A stretch of DNA of 62,628 nt from an uncultured Lachnospiraceae bacterium (GTDB taxonomy: Bacteria; Bacillota; Clostridia; Lachnospirales; Lachnospiraceae): NCBI GenBank assembly GCA_944384155.1, contig CALWSG010000031.1:1-62628 (forward strand), written 5' to 3'. Shown one piece after another: positions 45,413-54,954 of this stretch. The notes under the pieces are model-generated. The model was given only the letters and a program-made list of their open reading frames with translations, did not search any database and was not told where the DNA came from. Both the position numbers and the translations under genes were made by a program. Position 1 is the stretch's first letter. Each line of letters starts with the position of its first letter.

Positions 45413-45856
45413 ATGGAGTCAATGTTTTGGCTGATTTTATTTATAGTATTTTTAGTGTTTGAGATTGCAACATTAGGACTTACCACCATATGGTTTGCAG
45501 GCGGAGCTATAATTGCTTTTATATTGGCATTGGCAGATATACATATAGGAATACAGATAGTGGTATTTTTCGCTGTGTCTTTTCTACTACTGTTTTTCAC
45601 AAGACCTCTGGCACAAAAGTATATTAACCGTAATACTGTTAAGACAAATGTAGATGAGCTTGTTGGAAAAGTAGTAAAATGTACTGAGACTATAGATAAT
45701 TATAATGAGATGGGAAGTGTAAGAATAAACGGAAATGACTGGATGGCAAGAACTATTGCAGATGGTATGACAATTCCAAAGGATACACTTGTGCAGATAG
45801 TTGAGATACAGGGTGTAAAGGCTCTTGTTCAACCAATAAATTATACTCATAATTAA
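45413..45856 (+). CDS. NfeD-like membrane protein
   Basis: A 147-residue short NfeD protein. Two or three transmembrane helices fill residues 1-65 (WLILFIVFLVFEIATLGL, split, and IVVFFAVSFLLLFF). The C-terminal OB-fold domain has VDELVGKVVKCTETID near 80-95 and GSVRINGNDWMART near 103-116. Short NfeD proteins are nearly always coded next to an SPFH (flotillin or stomatin-like) protein and form membrane microdomain assemblies with it. Here the partner follows 25 bases downstream. AGGAGG precedes the ATG. Confidence 0.9.
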   Translation: MESMFWLILFIVFLVFEIATLGLTTIWFAGGAIIAFILALADIHIGIQIVVFFAVSFLLLFFTRPLAQKYINRNTVKTNVDELVGKVVKCTETIDNYNEMGSVRINGNDWMARTIADGMTIPKDTLVQIVEIQGVKALVQPINYTHN

Positions 45857-45881
45857 AACAAAAAAGGAGGAGTAAGAAATT

Positions 45882-46865
45882 ATGCTTAATGTGAATTCAG
45901 TATTAGCTTCAGGAGGGGACTTTCCTACAGGTCTTATTGCGGTTATTATTGCAATAGTTATACTTCTTATAATTATTGCAAGCTGTATAAAAATCGTACC
46001 TCAGGCACAGGCATTTGTAATTGAAAGACTGGGAGGCTACAAAGAAACATGGTCTGTAGGTCTTCATTTTAAAATGCCTATTTTAGATAAGGTGGCAAAG
46101 AGGGTGCTTTTAAAGGAGCAGGTGGTAGATTTCCCTCCTCAGCCTGTTATTACAAAGGATAATGTAACCATGCGAATTGATACGGTAGTATTTTTCCAGA
46201 TTACAGATCCTAAGCTTTTTGCTTACGGTGTTGAAAACCCTATTATGGCCATTGAAAATCTTACGGCAACAACCTTGAGAAATATTATAGGTGATTTGGA
46301 GCTTGACGAAACACTTACTTCAAGAGAGACCATTAATACAAAGATGAGGGCGTCTCTTGATGTGGCAACAGACCCATGGGGAATTAAAATTAACAGAGTG
46401 GAGCTTAAAAATATTATGCCTCCGGCTGCTATACAGGATGCAATGGAAAAACAGATGAAGGCTGAGCGTGAGAGACGTGAGGCTATTCTCATTGCCGAGG
46501 GAGAAAAGAAATCAACCATTCTTGTGGCAGAGGGTAAAAAGGCATCTGCAATTCTTGATGCAGAGGCTGATAAGCAGGCTCAGATACTTAGGGCAGAGGC
46601 TAAAAAGGAGGCTACCATCAGGGAAGCAGAGGGTCAGGCACAGGCTATTCTTGTAGTACAGCAGGCTAATGCAGATGGTATCCGTTTTATTAAGGAAGCA
46701 GGAGCAGATGCGGCAGTTCTTCAGTTAAAGAGTCTTGAGGCATTTGCAAAGGCAGCCGACGGAAAGGCAACAAAGATTATTATTCCTTCGGAGATACAGG
46801 GACTTGCAGGGGCAGTTTCATCTATAGCAGAGATAGCTAAGAGCAGTGATACTCCTGTAAAATAA
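45882..46865 (+). CDS. SPFH/Band 7 (stomatin-like, QmcA family) protein
   Basis: A 327-residue membrane-associated protein. One N-terminal helix (about 13-38, LIAVIIAIVILLIIIASCIKI split) is followed by a Band 7 domain: VPQAQAFVIERLGGYKETW near 40-58, AYGVENPIMAIENLTATTLR and DPWGIKINRVELKNI near 165-179. A long Ala/Glu/Lys-rich coiled coil (about 185-285) is typical of SPFH oligomerisation. Such proteins organise membrane microdomains and chaperone membrane proteases, and FtsH is a known partner in other bacteria. The operon with NfeD supports the call. A terminator follows at 46884. Confidence 0.92.
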   Translation: MLNVNSVLASGGDFPTGLIAVIIAIVILLIIIASCIKIVPQAQAFVIERLGGYKETWSVGLHFKMPILDKVAKRVLLKEQVVDFPPQPVITKDNVTMRIDTVVFFQITDPKLFAYGVENPIMAIENLTATTLRNIIGDLELDETLTSRETINTKMRASLDVATDPWGIKINRVELKNIMPPAAIQDAMEKQMKAERERREAILIAEGEKKSTILVAEGKKASAILDAEADKQAQILRAEAKKEATIREAEGQAQAILVVQQANADGIRFIKEAGADAAVLQLKSLEAFAKAADGKATKIIIPSEIQGLAGAVSSIAEIAKSSDTPVK

Positions 46866-46883
46866 TGAATTGGTTATATATGG

Positions 46884-46917
46884 AAAAGGTACAGCATATG
46901 AGTGCTGTGCCTTTTTT
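46884..46917 (+). terminator. Terminator after the SPFH gene
   Basis: AAAAGGTACAGCA (46884-46896) pairs with TGCTGTGCCTTTT (46903-46915) with one G-T position and ends in a T run. Confidence 0.88.
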
Positions 46918-47004
46918 GAGTTATAGAAAACAGTTTGTAAATATAGCGTCGGTTTACGTAAAATACCAATTTTTCTTTAAATAATATGAATTTTACCATG
47001 TAAG

Positions 47005-47032
47005 TTGAAATAAAAATATTCTCATGTAAAAT
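47005..47032 (+). promoter_or_regulatory. Predicted promoter of the five-gene ABC operon
   Basis: TTGAAA (47005-47010) and TAAAAT (47027-47032) have 16 bases between them. ATTTTACCATG just upstream (46990-47000) and CATGTAAAAT (47023-47032) over the -10 are inverted copies differing by one inserted base, so a regulator may act here. Confidence 0.6.
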
Positions 47033-47074
47033 AGATAAAAACAATGAAAAATAAAGGAAAAGGAGAAAGAAAAA

Positions 47075-47485
47075 ATGAAAAAAATAAAAGCTATTTTATC
47101 GGTATTGACAGTGATTGCCATAATCGGAGTTATAGAGGTGTATGCCTTAACTTCTAACGGATATTACAGTGTAACACTGCCTAAGGGACAGACAGTGTCA
47201 TTGACTATGAAGAAGCAGGATTCATATGACTGTGTTGTATATCGCTTGATTAATATTAAACCAACTTCTACAGGAGAGGATACATATAAAAAGATGAAAA
47301 TGTCAATATATAATCAATCTACAAAACTAATGGAAGAAAAAGTTATTACGGAAAGCGTAAGCAATACATTATACAGATATTCCCATATAAAGGATTTAAG
47401 TGCGGGAGACACTATAACCTACAAAATGAGAGGAAACAATCCTGATTTGCCTGCCATAGCAGATGTGTATCTGGGATGGTATTAA
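47075..47485 (+). CDS. Small exported protein of an ABC transporter operon
   Basis: A 136-residue protein with a clear N-terminal signal (KKIKAILSVLTVIAIIGVIE, then VYA as a plausible cleavage end near residue 28). The mature part of about 108 residues is beta-rich with Ser/Thr/Lys-rich strands (YYSVTLPKGQTVSLTMKK) and lacks cysteine pairs apart from one Cys. I do not recognise the family. It begins the operon of two membrane proteins, an ATPase and a second exported protein, so it may be a substrate-binding, secreted or wall-exposed partner. A strong purine-rich ribosome site (AAAGGAGAAAG) precedes the ATG. Confidence 0.72.
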   Translation: MKKIKAILSVLTVIAIIGVIEVYALTSNGYYSVTLPKGQTVSLTMKKQDSYDCVVYRLINIKPTSTGEDTYKKMKMSIYNQSTKLMEEKVITESVSNTLYRYSHIKDLSAGDTITYKMRGNNPDLPAIADVYLGWY

Positions 47486-47509
47486 GGAATCTATAGTTGA
47501 AGGGGGAAA

Positions 47510-48340
47510 ATGGAAGTGATAAATAGTATAAAAATGCAGTCATCATTATTGATAAGAAAAAAAGGTTTTCAGATTTCCTTTCTTTTACTGTTTGCTTATG
47601 CCATGTTAATATCGGTTATATATGCATATATGCAGAAAGGAAGCTATACTACTGAAATGATACACCCGGCAATGATATCAGGCATTACGTCTGACGTAGA
47701 TTATGTATGGTTTTTTTGCAGGTATTTTCCCTTTATGGCTGTGATGCCTGCAGGATTTTCCTTTATAAATGATATTAATACAAAGACCAGTGTTTTGCTT
47801 AAGGCACAGATGGGAGAGAAGCGGTATTATATGGGAAAATTAGTATCTGTATTTCTTATAACATTTATTACGTTTACTTTTCCTTTTTTTATTGAATTGC
47901 TATTAAATGTCATTATTTTTCCGTTTGAAGGTACAAGGGCGGCAACAGGATGGGAGGCATATTCATTAACATATGTACAGTATGCAAATAACCATTTAAT
48001 GAGTAGACTGTTTTATAATAACATATACATATATTATATAATCAGTACAGCTCTTACCGGAATATTTGCAGGAGCAGGAGCGGTGTTTACTGTGGGCATA
48101 TCTTCTTTTGGTATAAAATATAAGGCATTTTTGTTTTTACCTTTTTATCTTTTTATTTATTTAGCAGAAAATATAAGTAAATACATAATAAGCAGTTATA
48201 CTTATATTGATACATACATTACTATATTTGATATTATAGAGGGAAAAAGCATGGCATATTATTTAACCCTTATAGTTTTACTTATGATTATGGGCATAAT
48301 TTTTACTGCAATAAATATAAGGCGAAATGAAACGAGGTGA
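47510..48340 (+). CDS. ABC-2-type membrane subunit, first of a pair
   Basis: A 276-residue protein with about six predicted membrane spans (GFQISFLLLFAYAMLISVIY near 20, FLITFITFTFPFFIEL near 122, FLFLPFYLFIYLAE and a C-terminal helix near 250). No sequence family signature is clear, but topology and position next to an ABC ATPase gene indicate an ABC-2-like permease. The next gene encodes a second such protein, and the reading frames abut so translation may be coupled. Substrate unknown. Confidence 0.68.
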   Translation: MEVINSIKMQSSLLIRKKGFQISFLLLFAYAMLISVIYAYMQKGSYTTEMIHPAMISGITSDVDYVWFFCRYFPFMAVMPAGFSFINDINTKTSVLLKAQMGEKRYYMGKLVSVFLITFITFTFPFFIELLLNVIIFPFEGTRAATGWEAYSLTYVQYANNHLMSRLFYNNIYIYYIISTALTGIFAGAGAVFTVGISSFGIKYKAFLFLPFYLFIYLAENISKYIISSYTYIDTYITIFDIIEGKSMAYYLTLIVLLMIMGIIFTAINIRRNETR

Positions 48341-48344
48341 TTTC

Positions 48345-49142
48345 ATGGGAAAATATTTTTTTCTCATAATCTGCGGTAGTATGTCAAATATACTTAACAT
48401 TTTTTTTTACCTTGATATTACAGATATAAACAGTGATTTTGGGACTTATTTTATTATGGCAGCATCCCTTGCCCAGCCCACATTTACATCAGGACATCTT
48501 GTGCTGTTAATGCAGTCAATGATACCTATGTTCGCATTTCAGATAGTATACGGAGTATATATATATAAGCACTTTTGCTGTGCCAGTGTTTATTATTTTT
48601 CAAGGCAGAAAAATAGAACAAGATGGTTTATTGGGGAGAGTGTTAAGATTATAAAATATACAGCTATATTTTTTGCATCATATATACTTACAGCAATAGC
48701 AGTTACCATAGGTGTCACTGGGGACAGTAAGGTGGTAGGAGAGCTGTGTATATATACATTTTTATATTTTGTTCTTTATAACTTTGTCTTTTGTATGCTT
48801 ATAAATCTTGTATCTATATTTACAGGAAGTCAGAATGGGATAATCATAACATACGGAATACAAATGGCGTCTGTGTTTGTTCTAAACGTGTTTAATGATA
48901 AGGTACAGCTTACAGGAATTCCATTAAAATTATTTAAACTTAATCCGGCATCTAATCTTGTGGTGTCGTGGCATAGCAGCAGCGGTAAACTTGGAAAATA
49001 CATAAATATGTTTAATATAGATTTTGATATTAATGTGTCATTAATATATTTTTTTGTATTATCTTTGATAATCACAGGTGTGGGAGGATTTATTATAAAC
49101 AAGATAGATGTTACGCTTGAAAATAAGGAGGAAAAAGGGTAA
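48345..49142 (+). CDS. ABC-2-type membrane subunit, second of a pair
   Basis: About 265 residues with roughly six predicted membrane spans. It opens directly with a hydrophobic helix (KYFFLIICGSMSNILNIFFY), has another at about 60-78, a pair near 105-150 and a last span near 235-255. ATG 48345 is chosen because GAGGTG lies seven bases upstream and overlaps the end of the preceding gene. With the previous protein it would form a heterodimeric permease. The stop overlaps the ATG of the ATPase gene by one base (TAATG). Confidence 0.68.
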   Translation: MGKYFFLIICGSMSNILNIFFYLDITDINSDFGTYFIMAASLAQPTFTSGHLVLLMQSMIPMFAFQIVYGVYIYKHFCCASVYYFSRQKNRTRWFIGESVKIIKYTAIFFASYILTAIAVTIGVTGDSKVVGELCIYTFLYFVLYNFVFCMLINLVSIFTGSQNGIIITYGIQMASVFVLNVFNDKVQLTGIPLKLFKLNPASNLVVSWHSSSGKLGKYINMFNIDFDINVSLIYFFVLSLIITGVGGFIINKIDVTLENKEEKG

Positions 49143-49807
49143 TGGATAAAATAGAATTAATCAATGTAAGTAAAGAAATAAAAAAGAAAAAAATATTGGA
49201 AGATATAAATGTTAAGTTTGAAAAAGGAAAAATATACGGTTTAGTGGGTAAAAACGGCTCGGGAAAAACCATGCTTTTCCGAGCCATATCGGGACTTATA
49301 AAATTAAGCGGTGGAATGGTCGTTGCAGATGGAAAGGTATTGCATAAAGATATATCAGTGCTTCCATCACTTGGAATTGTAATAGAGAATACGGGTCTGT
49401 ATCCTGAATTTACAGGCTTTGAAAATCTTAAGCTTTTATCAAAGATAAATAAAAAAATAGGTGATAAGGAAATATGGGAAGCGATAAAAAGGGTAGGGCT
49501 TGACCCGGCGGATAAGAGGTCTTTTCGGAAGTATTCTTTGGGGATGAAACAAAAAATTGTGTTGGCACAGGCATTTATGGAAGATCCGGAGGTACTGCTT
49601 TTAGATGAGCCGACAAATGCTTTGGACGAGGAAACAGTAAATCTTATAAGGGAAATTTTGCTTGAGGAAAAGGAAAAAGGAAAAATAATTATAATAGCAA
49701 GCCACAGCAGAGAGGATATAGAATATCTTTGTGATGAGGTATATAAAATTTCAAATGGCAGAATTAATGTAAAAAGAGGTGGGGAAAGCAATGAAGAAAT
49801 GGTTTAG
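49142..49807 (+). CDS. ABC transporter ATP-binding protein
   Basis: A 221-residue ABC ATPase of the short exporter type. It has Walker A GLVGKNGSGKTMLF near 35-48, signature YSLGMKQKIVLAQAF near 133-147 (LGMKQ in place of LSGGQ, common in exporters of this class), Walker B PEVLLLDEPTNALDE near 152-166 and switch His in ASHSRE. It resembles the CcmA/BcrA-type ATPases that energise ABC-2 permeases. Overlap with both neighbours implies coupled translation. Bacteriocin resistance or lipid and peptide export are possible roles, not provable here. Confidence 0.88.
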   Translation: MDKIELINVSKEIKKKKILEDINVKFEKGKIYGLVGKNGSGKTMLFRAISGLIKLSGGMVVADGKVLHKDISVLPSLGIVIENTGLYPEFTGFENLKLLSKINKKIGDKEIWEAIKRVGLDPADKRSFRKYSLGMKQKIVLAQAFMEDPEVLLLDEPTNALDEETVNLIREILLEEKEKGKIIIIASHSREDIEYLCDEVYKISNGRINVKRGGESNEEMV

Positions 49808-50567
49808 TTTTACGTTAATTGGAATGTTTTTTATAGCAGTTGTGATAGGACTTGTTATAAGAACAACATACATTAGTATTGATTATAAAAATTCTAATGT
49901 TTTGGGAGAGTTTTATATAACACGTCCTATAGATAATTCATTTTTTGATGAAAATAATGTAAGTATACTTGTTCCGTCAGATGATATTATGATTAAGGTG
50001 TATGATGAAAATGGAAATTTAATAAGGGAAGAGCTGGGAAAAGATTCGGATTTAATAGAAGATGCAGAGGCACCAGAATTAATAGCATACGGATATGGTG
50101 TATATGCAATATATGAGGAGATAAAGAATGCCAAATATGTTGTCAGGGTAAGGGCATCAGGAGATATGGAGTTTTTGGGGGGACATATTATGCAAAGTGC
50201 TGAGGTGTTGGAAAACTACGGAACAAAAACTATAGACGAGGGTACGAAAATTAAGCTTGTTACCTCAAACGAAGTGCAGTACGAAAAAGATATTGCAATG
50301 AAAGTAAACTTTATGAAAAAGGGTGATGAATATCTGGTGTTTGCTAATAGTATAAAAGCAAATGACAATGAAGAGTTGAATATATACAGACTTGCAGATA
50401 TGAGCGAAATAGCATATTTTAATTTTGAGGATAAAAAAAATGTAATTTGTCCGGAAGGAACTTTATATAAGGATGTATGTGATAATGAATTTTTTGCAGA
50501 AAACCAGGAGGTACTAAGAAAAATAACTGAGTTTAAAAAGAGTGTGTTTGAACAGTATGTAAATTAA
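49791..50567 (+). CDS. Membrane-anchored extracytoplasmic protein of the ABC operon
   Basis: About 258 residues: an N-terminal helix (about 6-26, WFSFTLIGMFFIAVVIGLVI) and a long external domain rich in beta-type segments, for example NVSILVPSDDIMIKVYDENG near 54-73. It has no recognised domain. It overlaps the ATPase gene by 17 bases and ends the operon. ATG 49791 is preferred, with GAGGTGG as ribosome site; the GTG at 49779 is an alternative. Together with the exported protein at 47075 it brackets the transporter genes, so it may recognise the substrate outside the cell. Confidence 0.7.
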   Translation: MKKWFSFTLIGMFFIAVVIGLVIRTTYISIDYKNSNVLGEFYITRPIDNSFFDENNVSILVPSDDIMIKVYDENGNLIREELGKDSDLIEDAEAPELIAYGYGVYAIYEEIKNAKYVVRVRASGDMEFLGGHIMQSAEVLENYGTKTIDEGTKIKLVTSNEVQYEKDIAMKVNFMKKGDEYLVFANSIKANDNEELNIYRLADMSEIAYFNFEDKKNVICPEGTLYKDVCDNEFFAENQEVLRKITEFKKSVFEQYVN

Positions 50568-50594
50568 TAATAATATAATGATAGCATTTTCCGG

Positions 50595-50623
50595 TTGCAG
50601 TAACAGGTGTTTTGGTATAGAAT
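50595..50623 (+). promoter_or_regulatory. Possible promoter of argF
   Basis: TTGCAG (50595-50600) and TAGAAT (50618-50623) have 17 bases between them. No clear ARG-box palindrome was found around it. Confidence 0.5.
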
Positions 50624-50664
50624 AACAATAGCTGTTTAAAGATTTTTGAAAGGAAGATAAAGCT

Positions 50665-51666
50665 ATGGTATCATTAAAGGGACGTAATTTTTTGACACTT
50701 AAGGATTTTACCCCTGAGGAAATTCAATATTTAATTGACTTTTCCGCATATTTAAAGGATAAAAAGAAAAAGGGAATTCCTGTTGATGAGTTTAAAAATA
50801 AAAATATTGCATTAATATTTGAAAAGACAAGTACAAGGACAAGATGTTCCTTTGAGGTTGCAGCCCATGACTTGGGAATGGGAAGTACATATCTTGACCC
50901 TTCCGGATCACAGATAGGAAAGAAGGAAAGTATTGCAGACACTGCAAGGGTTCTTGGAAGAATGTATGACGGAATAGAGTACAGAGGCTTTGGTCAGGAG
51001 ATAGTGGAGGAGCTGGCAAAGTATGCGGGAGTACCTGTATGGAACGGACTGACGAACGAATACCATCCTACACAGATGATTGCAGATTTGCTTACAATAT
51101 GGGAGTATAAAGGAAAACTTAAAGGTTTAAAGCTTGTATATATGGGTGATGCAAGGTACAATATGGGTAATTCCCTTATGATAGCATGCTCAAAAATGGG
51201 AATTGATTTTGTTGCATGTACCAATAAAAAGTACTTCCCAAATCAGGAGCTTGTAAATCAGTGTAAGGAATATGCAAAAGCATCAGGCTCGGTTATCACT
51301 CTGACAGAGAATGTGGAGGAGGGAACAAAGGATGCCGACGTAATATATACAGATGTATGGGTATCAATGGGAGAGCCTGACAGTGTTTGGGAGGAAAGAA
51401 TTAAAGACCTTACACCGTATCAGGTAAATAAAAAGGCAATGGATAATGCAAAGCCGGATGCCATATTTATGCATTGTCTGCCGGCATTTCATGATTTAAA
51501 CACCAAGATAGGTGCTGAGATAAACAAAAAGTTTGGAATTACGGAGATGGAGGTTACTAATCAGGTGTTTGAGTCAAAGGCTTCAGTAGTCTTTGACGAG
51601 GCAGAAAACAGAATGCATTCAATAAAGGCTGTTATGGCAGCAACTCTTGGAATGGAAATGAAATAA
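50665..51666 (+). CDS. argF: Ornithine carbamoyltransferase
   Basis: Enzyme of arginine synthesis or the arginine deiminase pathway, 333 residues. Carbamoyl-phosphate motif [14 protein letters not shown] lies near 55-68, [11 protein letters not shown] near 133-143 binds substrate, and the ornithine loop [10 protein letters not shown] near 270-279 carries the catalytic Cys. The FMHCLPA signature separates it from aspartate carbamoyltransferase. No other arginine genes lie nearby, so whether it is anabolic (argF) or catabolic (arcB) cannot be told from context; an isolated anabolic gene seems more likely. Confidence 0.93.
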   Translation: MVSLKGRNFLTLKDFTPEEIQYLIDFSAYLKDKKKKGIPVDEFKNKNIALIFEKTSTRTRCSFEVAAHDLGMGSTYLDPSGSQIGKKESIADTARVLGRMYDGIEYRGFGQEIVEELAKYAGVPVWNGLTNEYHPTQMIADLLTIWEYKGKLKGLKLVYMGDARYNMGNSLMIACSKMGIDFVACTNKKYFPNQELVNQCKEYAKASGSVITLTENVEEGTKDADVIYTDVWVSMGEPDSVWEERIKDLTPYQVNKKAMDNAKPDAIFMHCLPAFHDLNTKIGAEINKKFGITEMEVTNQVFESKASVVFDEAENRMHSIKAVMAATLGMEMK

Positions 51667-51687
51667 TACCAGCATTGGGAGAAAATA

Positions 51688-51975
51688 ATGTTAGGATATG
51701 AAAGCAAGAGGAGCCTTAGAAGACTGGGTCCCATACTTGATAAAATAAATATAGTGTTTAGCATATGTATTGTTATCAGCGGAATATTTCTTGTGGTAAA
51801 TGTAGAGAAATATATCTTTATGTTCCCCGTATTGTTTCTGCTTGGAGCACTTATGAATATGACATTGTCCTTTAAGTGCTATAAGATGGCAGAGATGGGA
51901 AGAATGGTTGTATTGGCGGTGGCGGCAGTGCTGCTTGGAGTTCTTAGCATAGTAGCATTTATAGTAACGGTATAG
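51688..51975 (+). CDS. Small membrane protein
   Basis: A 95-residue protein with a basic start (GYESKRSLRRLG) and three likely membrane helices, INIVFSICIVISGIFLVV near 25-42, a second near 46-62 and a C-terminal one near 72-94. I do not recognise the family. It sits 21 bases after argF and five bases before birA, so it is probably co-transcribed with the latter. The basic N-terminus suggests that the N-terminus is inside. Confidence 0.65.
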   Translation: MLGYESKRSLRRLGPILDKINIVFSICIVISGIFLVVNVEKYIFMFPVLFLLGALMNMTLSFKCYKMAEMGRMVVLAVAAVLLGVLSIVAFIVTV

Positions 51976-51980
51976 CAGAT

Positions 51981-52955
51981 ATGAAGGCAAAGATTTTGGA
52001 AGAATTAAAGCAGAATAACGGATATGTGTCAGGACAGGCATTGTGTGAAAAGCTTAATGTGTCAAGAACGGCAATATGGAAGGCAATAAACCGCTTAAGG
52101 GAGGAGGGGTATGTAATAGATTCCCTTCCTAACAAGGGTTATAGAATAGTATCATACCCGGATATACTGTCAGAAAATGAAATAAAAAGTGCTATAGGGA
52201 CATCCCTTATAAAAAATGTAATATATTTTGCCGGCACTGATTCCACAAACAACAGGGCAAAGCTTTTCGGCGAGGAGGGAAAGCAGGACGGAACACTGGT
52301 GGTTGCCGATTATCAGACCAAGGGCAAGGGCAGAAGAGGAAGAAGCTTTGAATCACCGGGAGGAAAGAGTATATATATGACACTTTTATTAAGACCTGAT
52401 ATAAGTCCGGTAAAGGCATCCATGATAACAATAGTAGCTGCAATGGCAGTGAGAATGGGAATTGAGGAAGCATGTGGAGTTAAATCTTTTATAAAGTGGC
52501 CTAATGATATAGTGGCAGAGGGAAAAAAGCTGTGTGGTATTCTGACGGAAATGAGTGCAGAACCGGAGCATATTAATTATGTGGTAACAGGCATAGGCAT
52601 TAATGTCAATAATGACAGTATGCCAAAGGAGATAGAGAATGTTTCCGTATCCGTAAAAATGCTTACGGGAAAGGAGTATAAGCGGAGTGTTATTATAGCC
52701 TCTGTAATGAAATGGTTTGATGTATATTACAGAGAATTTCTTCAATATGGAAATTTAAAAGGAATAAGAGATGAATATAACAGAAATCTTATTCATATGG
52801 AAAAGGAAGTGGAGATACTAAAGGGTAATAGCAGCTATAAAGCCAGGTCACTGGGAATAGATGAAAACGGTCAGCTAATCACGGAAAGAGACGGGCAAAG
52901 AGAAGCTGTTATATCCGGTGAGGTGTCGGTAAGAGGAGTGTATGGATATGTATGA
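51981..52955 (+). CDS. birA: Biotin-protein ligase BirA with N-terminal repressor domain
   Basis: Bifunctional enzyme that biotinylates acetyl-CoA carboxylase and represses biotin genes; 324 residues. The N-terminal winged helix (VSGQALCEKLNVSRTAIWKA near 13-32) marks the repressor form. The catalytic domain has the biotin-AMP loop KGKGRRGRSFESPGGKSIY near 114-132, IKWPNDIV near 170 and KLCGIL near 180. A small C-terminal SH3-like domain follows. It could regulate biotin synthesis or uptake genes outside this window. The next gene begins inside its last bases. Confidence 0.93.
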   Translation: MKAKILEELKQNNGYVSGQALCEKLNVSRTAIWKAINRLREEGYVIDSLPNKGYRIVSYPDILSENEIKSAIGTSLIKNVIYFAGTDSTNNRAKLFGEEGKQDGTLVVADYQTKGKGRRGRSFESPGGKSIYMTLLLRPDISPVKASMITIVAAMAVRMGIEEACGVKSFIKWPNDIVAEGKKLCGILTEMSAEPEHINYVVTGIGINVNNDSMPKEIENVSVSVKMLTGKEYKRSVIIASVMKWFDVYYREFLQYGNLKGIRDEYNRNLIHMEKEVEILKGNSSYKARSLGIDENGQLITERDGQREAVISGEVSVRGVYGYV

Positions 52956-53286
52956 CAGTCTGGAAGGAAAGACGGTTTTGTGCTGTTCAAACAGCTATGA
53001 GCAGAAGTATTATATAAACAGTGACTTTGACAGACTTCCTGAGAGTATCAAGGACGAGCTTAAAATAATGTGTGTCCTTTTTACAGAGGAGGTAGGAGGT
53101 ATACTGACATTGGCATATGATGAGGAGGGTAATCTTGAATTAGACGTTATGTGTGATGAGGGAGACTTGCTGTTTGACGAGATAGGATGCGGACTTAAGA
53201 TAAAACAGATTCAGACGGATAAAAGGGAACTTTTGGAGGCACTTCAGATGTTTTATAAAGTCTTTGTGCTGGGAGAGGAAATGTAA
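52948..53286 (+). CDS. DUF6145-like conserved protein
   Basis: A cytosolic protein of about 112 residues of unknown function. I recognise it as DUF6145-like, common in Lachnospiraceae, from the block [20 protein letters not shown] and [19 protein letters not shown]. There are no membrane segments. ATG 52948 is preferred over 52942 because AGAGGAG stands nine bases upstream of it; either way the gene overlaps the end of birA by a few bases. It also lies six bases before dusB, so it is embedded in this operon. Confidence 0.72.
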   Translation: MYDSLEGKTVLCCSNSYEQKYYINSDFDRLPESIKDELKIMCVLFTEEVGGILTLAYDEEGNLELDVMCDEGDLLFDEIGCGLKIKQIQTDKRELLEALQMFYKVFVLGEEM

Positions 53287-53291
53287 CCGCA

Positions 53292-54257
53292 ATGTTTAAG
53301 ATAGGAAATGTGGAAGTGAATAATATTGTGGCATTGGGACCTATGGCAGGCGTTACGGACCTGCCATTTAGAATGTTATGCAAAGAGCAGGGGTGTGGTC
53401 TTTTGTATACAGAAATGGTTAGTGCCAAGGCAATATTATATAATAATAGAAATACTAAGGAGCTTATTCAGACAAATGAAAATGAAAGCCCTATAGGTCT
53501 GCAGCTATTCGGTTCAGACCCCTCTGTTATGGCAGATATGGCTGCAAGAATGGAGGAAGGATTATATGACTTTATTGATGTGAATATGGGATGTCCTGTT
53601 CCAAAGATAGTTGGAAATAAAGAGGGCTCTGCACTTATGAGAGATCCTAAGCTTGCAGGAGATATAATAAAAGCTATGACAGATAAATGCAAAAAGCCTG
53701 TAACGGTAAAGATACGAAAGGGCTTTGATGATAATATGGTGAATGCAGTGGAGCTTGCAAAAAGGCTTGAGGCAAACGGTGCGGCTATGATAGCTGTCCA
53801 CGGAAGAACAAGGGAGCAGTATTATTCCGGAAATGCAGACTGGGGTATCATAAGAGAAGTAAAGGAAGCAGTAAAAATTCCCGTAATAGGAAACGGGGAT
53901 ATAAGGGAGCCTGAAGATGCAAAGAAAATGTTAGAAGACACAGGCTGCGATGGTGTAATGATAGGCCGGGCTGCAAGAGGGAATCCATGGATATTTAAAA
54001 GGTGCGTGCACTACCTTAATACGGGAGAGATACTTCCAAAGCCTGACGGTAAAGAACTGCTTGAAATGATATTAAGGCATGCAAGGATGCTTATAGAATA
54101 TAAGGGAGAATATACGGCAGTAAGAGAGATGCGAAAGCATACCGGGTGGTATGTGTCAGGTATTCCCCGTGCAACAGATATAAGAAATAAAATAAATTAT
54201 GTGGAGAGCTATTCTGATATGGAAAAGCTGCTAAGGGAGGCAATGGACGAAAGATGA
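53292..54257 (+). CDS. dusB: tRNA-dihydrouridine synthase DusB
   Basis: FMN enzyme reducing uridines in the tRNA D-loop, 321 residues. A TIM-barrel core shows [19 protein letters not shown] near 12-30, [19 protein letters not shown] near 98-116 with the catalytic Cys, [24 protein letters not shown] near 163-175 and [15 protein letters not shown] near 225-239. DusB rather than DusA or DusC is suggested by general layout and clostridial context. The gene overlaps the following membrane protein gene by four bases. Confidence 0.93.
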   Translation: MFKIGNVEVNNIVALGPMAGVTDLPFRMLCKEQGCGLLYTEMVSAKAILYNNRNTKELIQTNENESPIGLQLFGSDPSVMADMAARMEEGLYDFIDVNMGCPVPKIVGNKEGSALMRDPKLAGDIIKAMTDKCKKPVTVKIRKGFDDNMVNAVELAKRLEANGAAMIAVHGRTREQYYSGNADWGIIREVKEAVKIPVIGNGDIREPEDAKKMLEDTGCDGVMIGRAARGNPWIFKRCVHYLNTGEILPKPDGKELLEMILRHARMLIEYKGEYTAVREMRKHTGWYVSGIPRATDIRNKINYVESYSDMEKLLREAMDER

Positions 54258-54799
54258 TAGGAAGCGGATATAAAAAAATAATATGGGGCATATTATTAAG
54301 CGGTCTCCATATAAATATTGATGTGGGAATAGTTGCACTTCAGATACTTCCAAGCACTATAGGGTATATTGTGCTGTATCTTGGAGTAAAGGAGCTTTGT
54401 GAGAAGGCCGGTATGGAATATATGGAAAAATTGAAAAGGGATGCAATGAGGCTTATTATATTGTCGGCGGCATTGTGGGTATACGGATGCTTTTTTGGTT
54501 ATAATCTTGCAATATCAAAGGGTATATGTATATGCTTTTATCTGATAGAGCTTTTGTTCTACGGAGATTTGCTTAATAAGACAGTAAAGTATTACAAGGA
54601 AAACGGCAGGGAGAATGAGGCGGCAAGGCTTAGGAAAAACAGAATGACATTTATAAAAGCATTTATGGCACTGTTGGTACTTCATCTTGTGGGAATGATA
54701 CCAGCCGCTGCTTTGTATGTGGAGTATGCATGTCTTACACTGATGTTTATGGCAAAGGTATGGCTTACAATTATGATACAAAAGCTTAGCTGGGAATAA
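54254..54799 (+). CDS. Conserved membrane protein
   Basis: A 181-residue membrane protein with about five predicted spans; an interior cytosolic stretch ([20 protein letters not shown]) and another rich in Arg/Glu ([17 protein letters not shown]) separate them. I do not recognise the family. It overlaps dusB by four bases (ATGA) and is probably translated with it. No terminator is clear after it; the next gene greA has its own promoter 93 bases downstream. Confidence 0.65.
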   Translation: MIGSGYKKIIWGILLSGLHINIDVGIVALQILPSTIGYIVLYLGVKELCEKAGMEYMEKLKRDAMRLIILSAALWVYGCFFGYNLAISKGICICFYLIELLFYGDLLNKTVKYYKENGRENEAARLRKNRMTFIKAFMALLVLHLVGMIPAAALYVEYACLTLMFMAKVWLTIMIQKLSWE

Positions 54800-54891
54800 G
54801 GATTTGATTTTATTTGAGTTGTGCATTTTTAGTTTATAGTGTCAAAAGCACCTCCACAATTCAATTTGCGGCAACTCAATAGACTTTAGCC

Positions 54892-54921
54892 TTGACAATT
54901 AATTAACACATATTATATAAT
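54892..54921 (+). promoter_or_regulatory. Predicted sigma-A promoter of greA
   Basis: Perfect TTGACA (54892-54897) and TATAAT (54916-54921) with 18 bases between. The greA ATG is 34 bases after the -10. This is one of the strongest-looking promoters in the window. Confidence 0.8.
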
Positions 54922-54954
54922 ACTTTGATTGGCAGAGGAAGGAGTTCAATTAAA

